NCBI GenBank assembly: GCA_047616325.1
Contig: JBLHGN010000045.1
Span: 1 to 17,590 of the forward strand
Direction of reading: 5' to 3'
DNA from: JBLHGN01 sp047616325
Lineage (GTDB): Bacteria; Pseudomonadota; Gammaproteobacteria; Pseudomonadales; Cellvibrionaceae
Length of the DNA stretch: 17,590 bases
Of the stretch, positions 17,468 to 17,590 are shown piece by piece. Numbering within the stretch: position 1 is the stretch's first letter; the number at the start of each line of letters is the position of its first letter. A program made the translations under genes and the position numbers. The notes below the pieces were generated by a model that had not been told where the DNA came from, did not search any database, and saw only the letters and a list, made by a program, of their open reading frames with translations.

Positions 17468-17590
17468 GAACGTGCACGAAATATCATCCGGATTCCAATA
17501 GACTATGATTTGAAGTAAAATTCTATTTTTTGGTGAAAATGCTAAATGAGTTCGCACTATTGTGAAGAGCACGAAGAAGAAATGGCTAAT

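Noticed and set aside
1..17590. All frameshifts as assembly errors
   Set aside because: Possible for single-base shifts such as in ackA, but substitutions to stop codons, the small deletion in the ROK gene and truncated transposases are not explained by homopolymer errors. Kept as a partial alternative only.

Overview
The window looks like a chromosomal segment of a marine, probably cold-adapted gammaproteobacterium in an advanced state of gene decay. The organism is inferred from gene content: a DUF3494 ice-binding protein, a GEMM-I-type c-di-GMP riboswitch candidate, a short SBP_bac_3 protein, a two-component-regulator propeller protein and a long-form Pta with AckA. No rRNA or other marker gene fixes the taxon.

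Layout. Positions 1-99 hold the end of an unidentified gene. At about 628-780 there is a candidate promoter, a c-di-GMP-I riboswitch and an intrinsic terminator, followed by an intact secreted ice-binding protein gene (871-1989). Positions 2231-6109 are a graveyard: a broken Sel1-repeat gene, a broken IS66 transposase (minus), the 3' part of an ISAs1 transposase (minus), and a broken DDE transposase (plus). Positions 6126-7077 (minus) are the decayed, truncated N-terminal part of a beta-propeller sensor. After about 830 bases with no recognisable gene comes a large lipoprotein with a collagen-like stretch and a phytase-like esterase domain (7907-10492), interrupted by two in-frame TGA codons. 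A two-way terminator separates it from a minus-strand ackA-pta operon (14286 to 10995) in which both genes are broken. A second intact gene, a periplasmic SBP_bac_3 protein, is at 14562-15308. Then follow a flavodoxin-like NAD(P)H oxidoreductase with two in-frame TAA codons, a ROK sugar kinase with frameshifts and a small deletion, and the C-terminal fragment of an ISAzo13 transposase.

How it fits together. Only the ice-binding gene and the SBP_bac_3 gene read through from start to stop. The rest carry a mix of single-base frameshifts, premature stops (TGA, TAG, TAA) and deletions. This mix suggests genuine pseudogene formation with mobile-element debris, as in a recently host-restricted or otherwise relaxed genome; a poorly polished assembly could explain part of the frameshifts. 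The main biological point is that an intact ice-binding protein gene lies behind what looks like a c-di-GMP riboswitch with its own terminator, which would link ice or surface attachment to the second messenger of sessile life.
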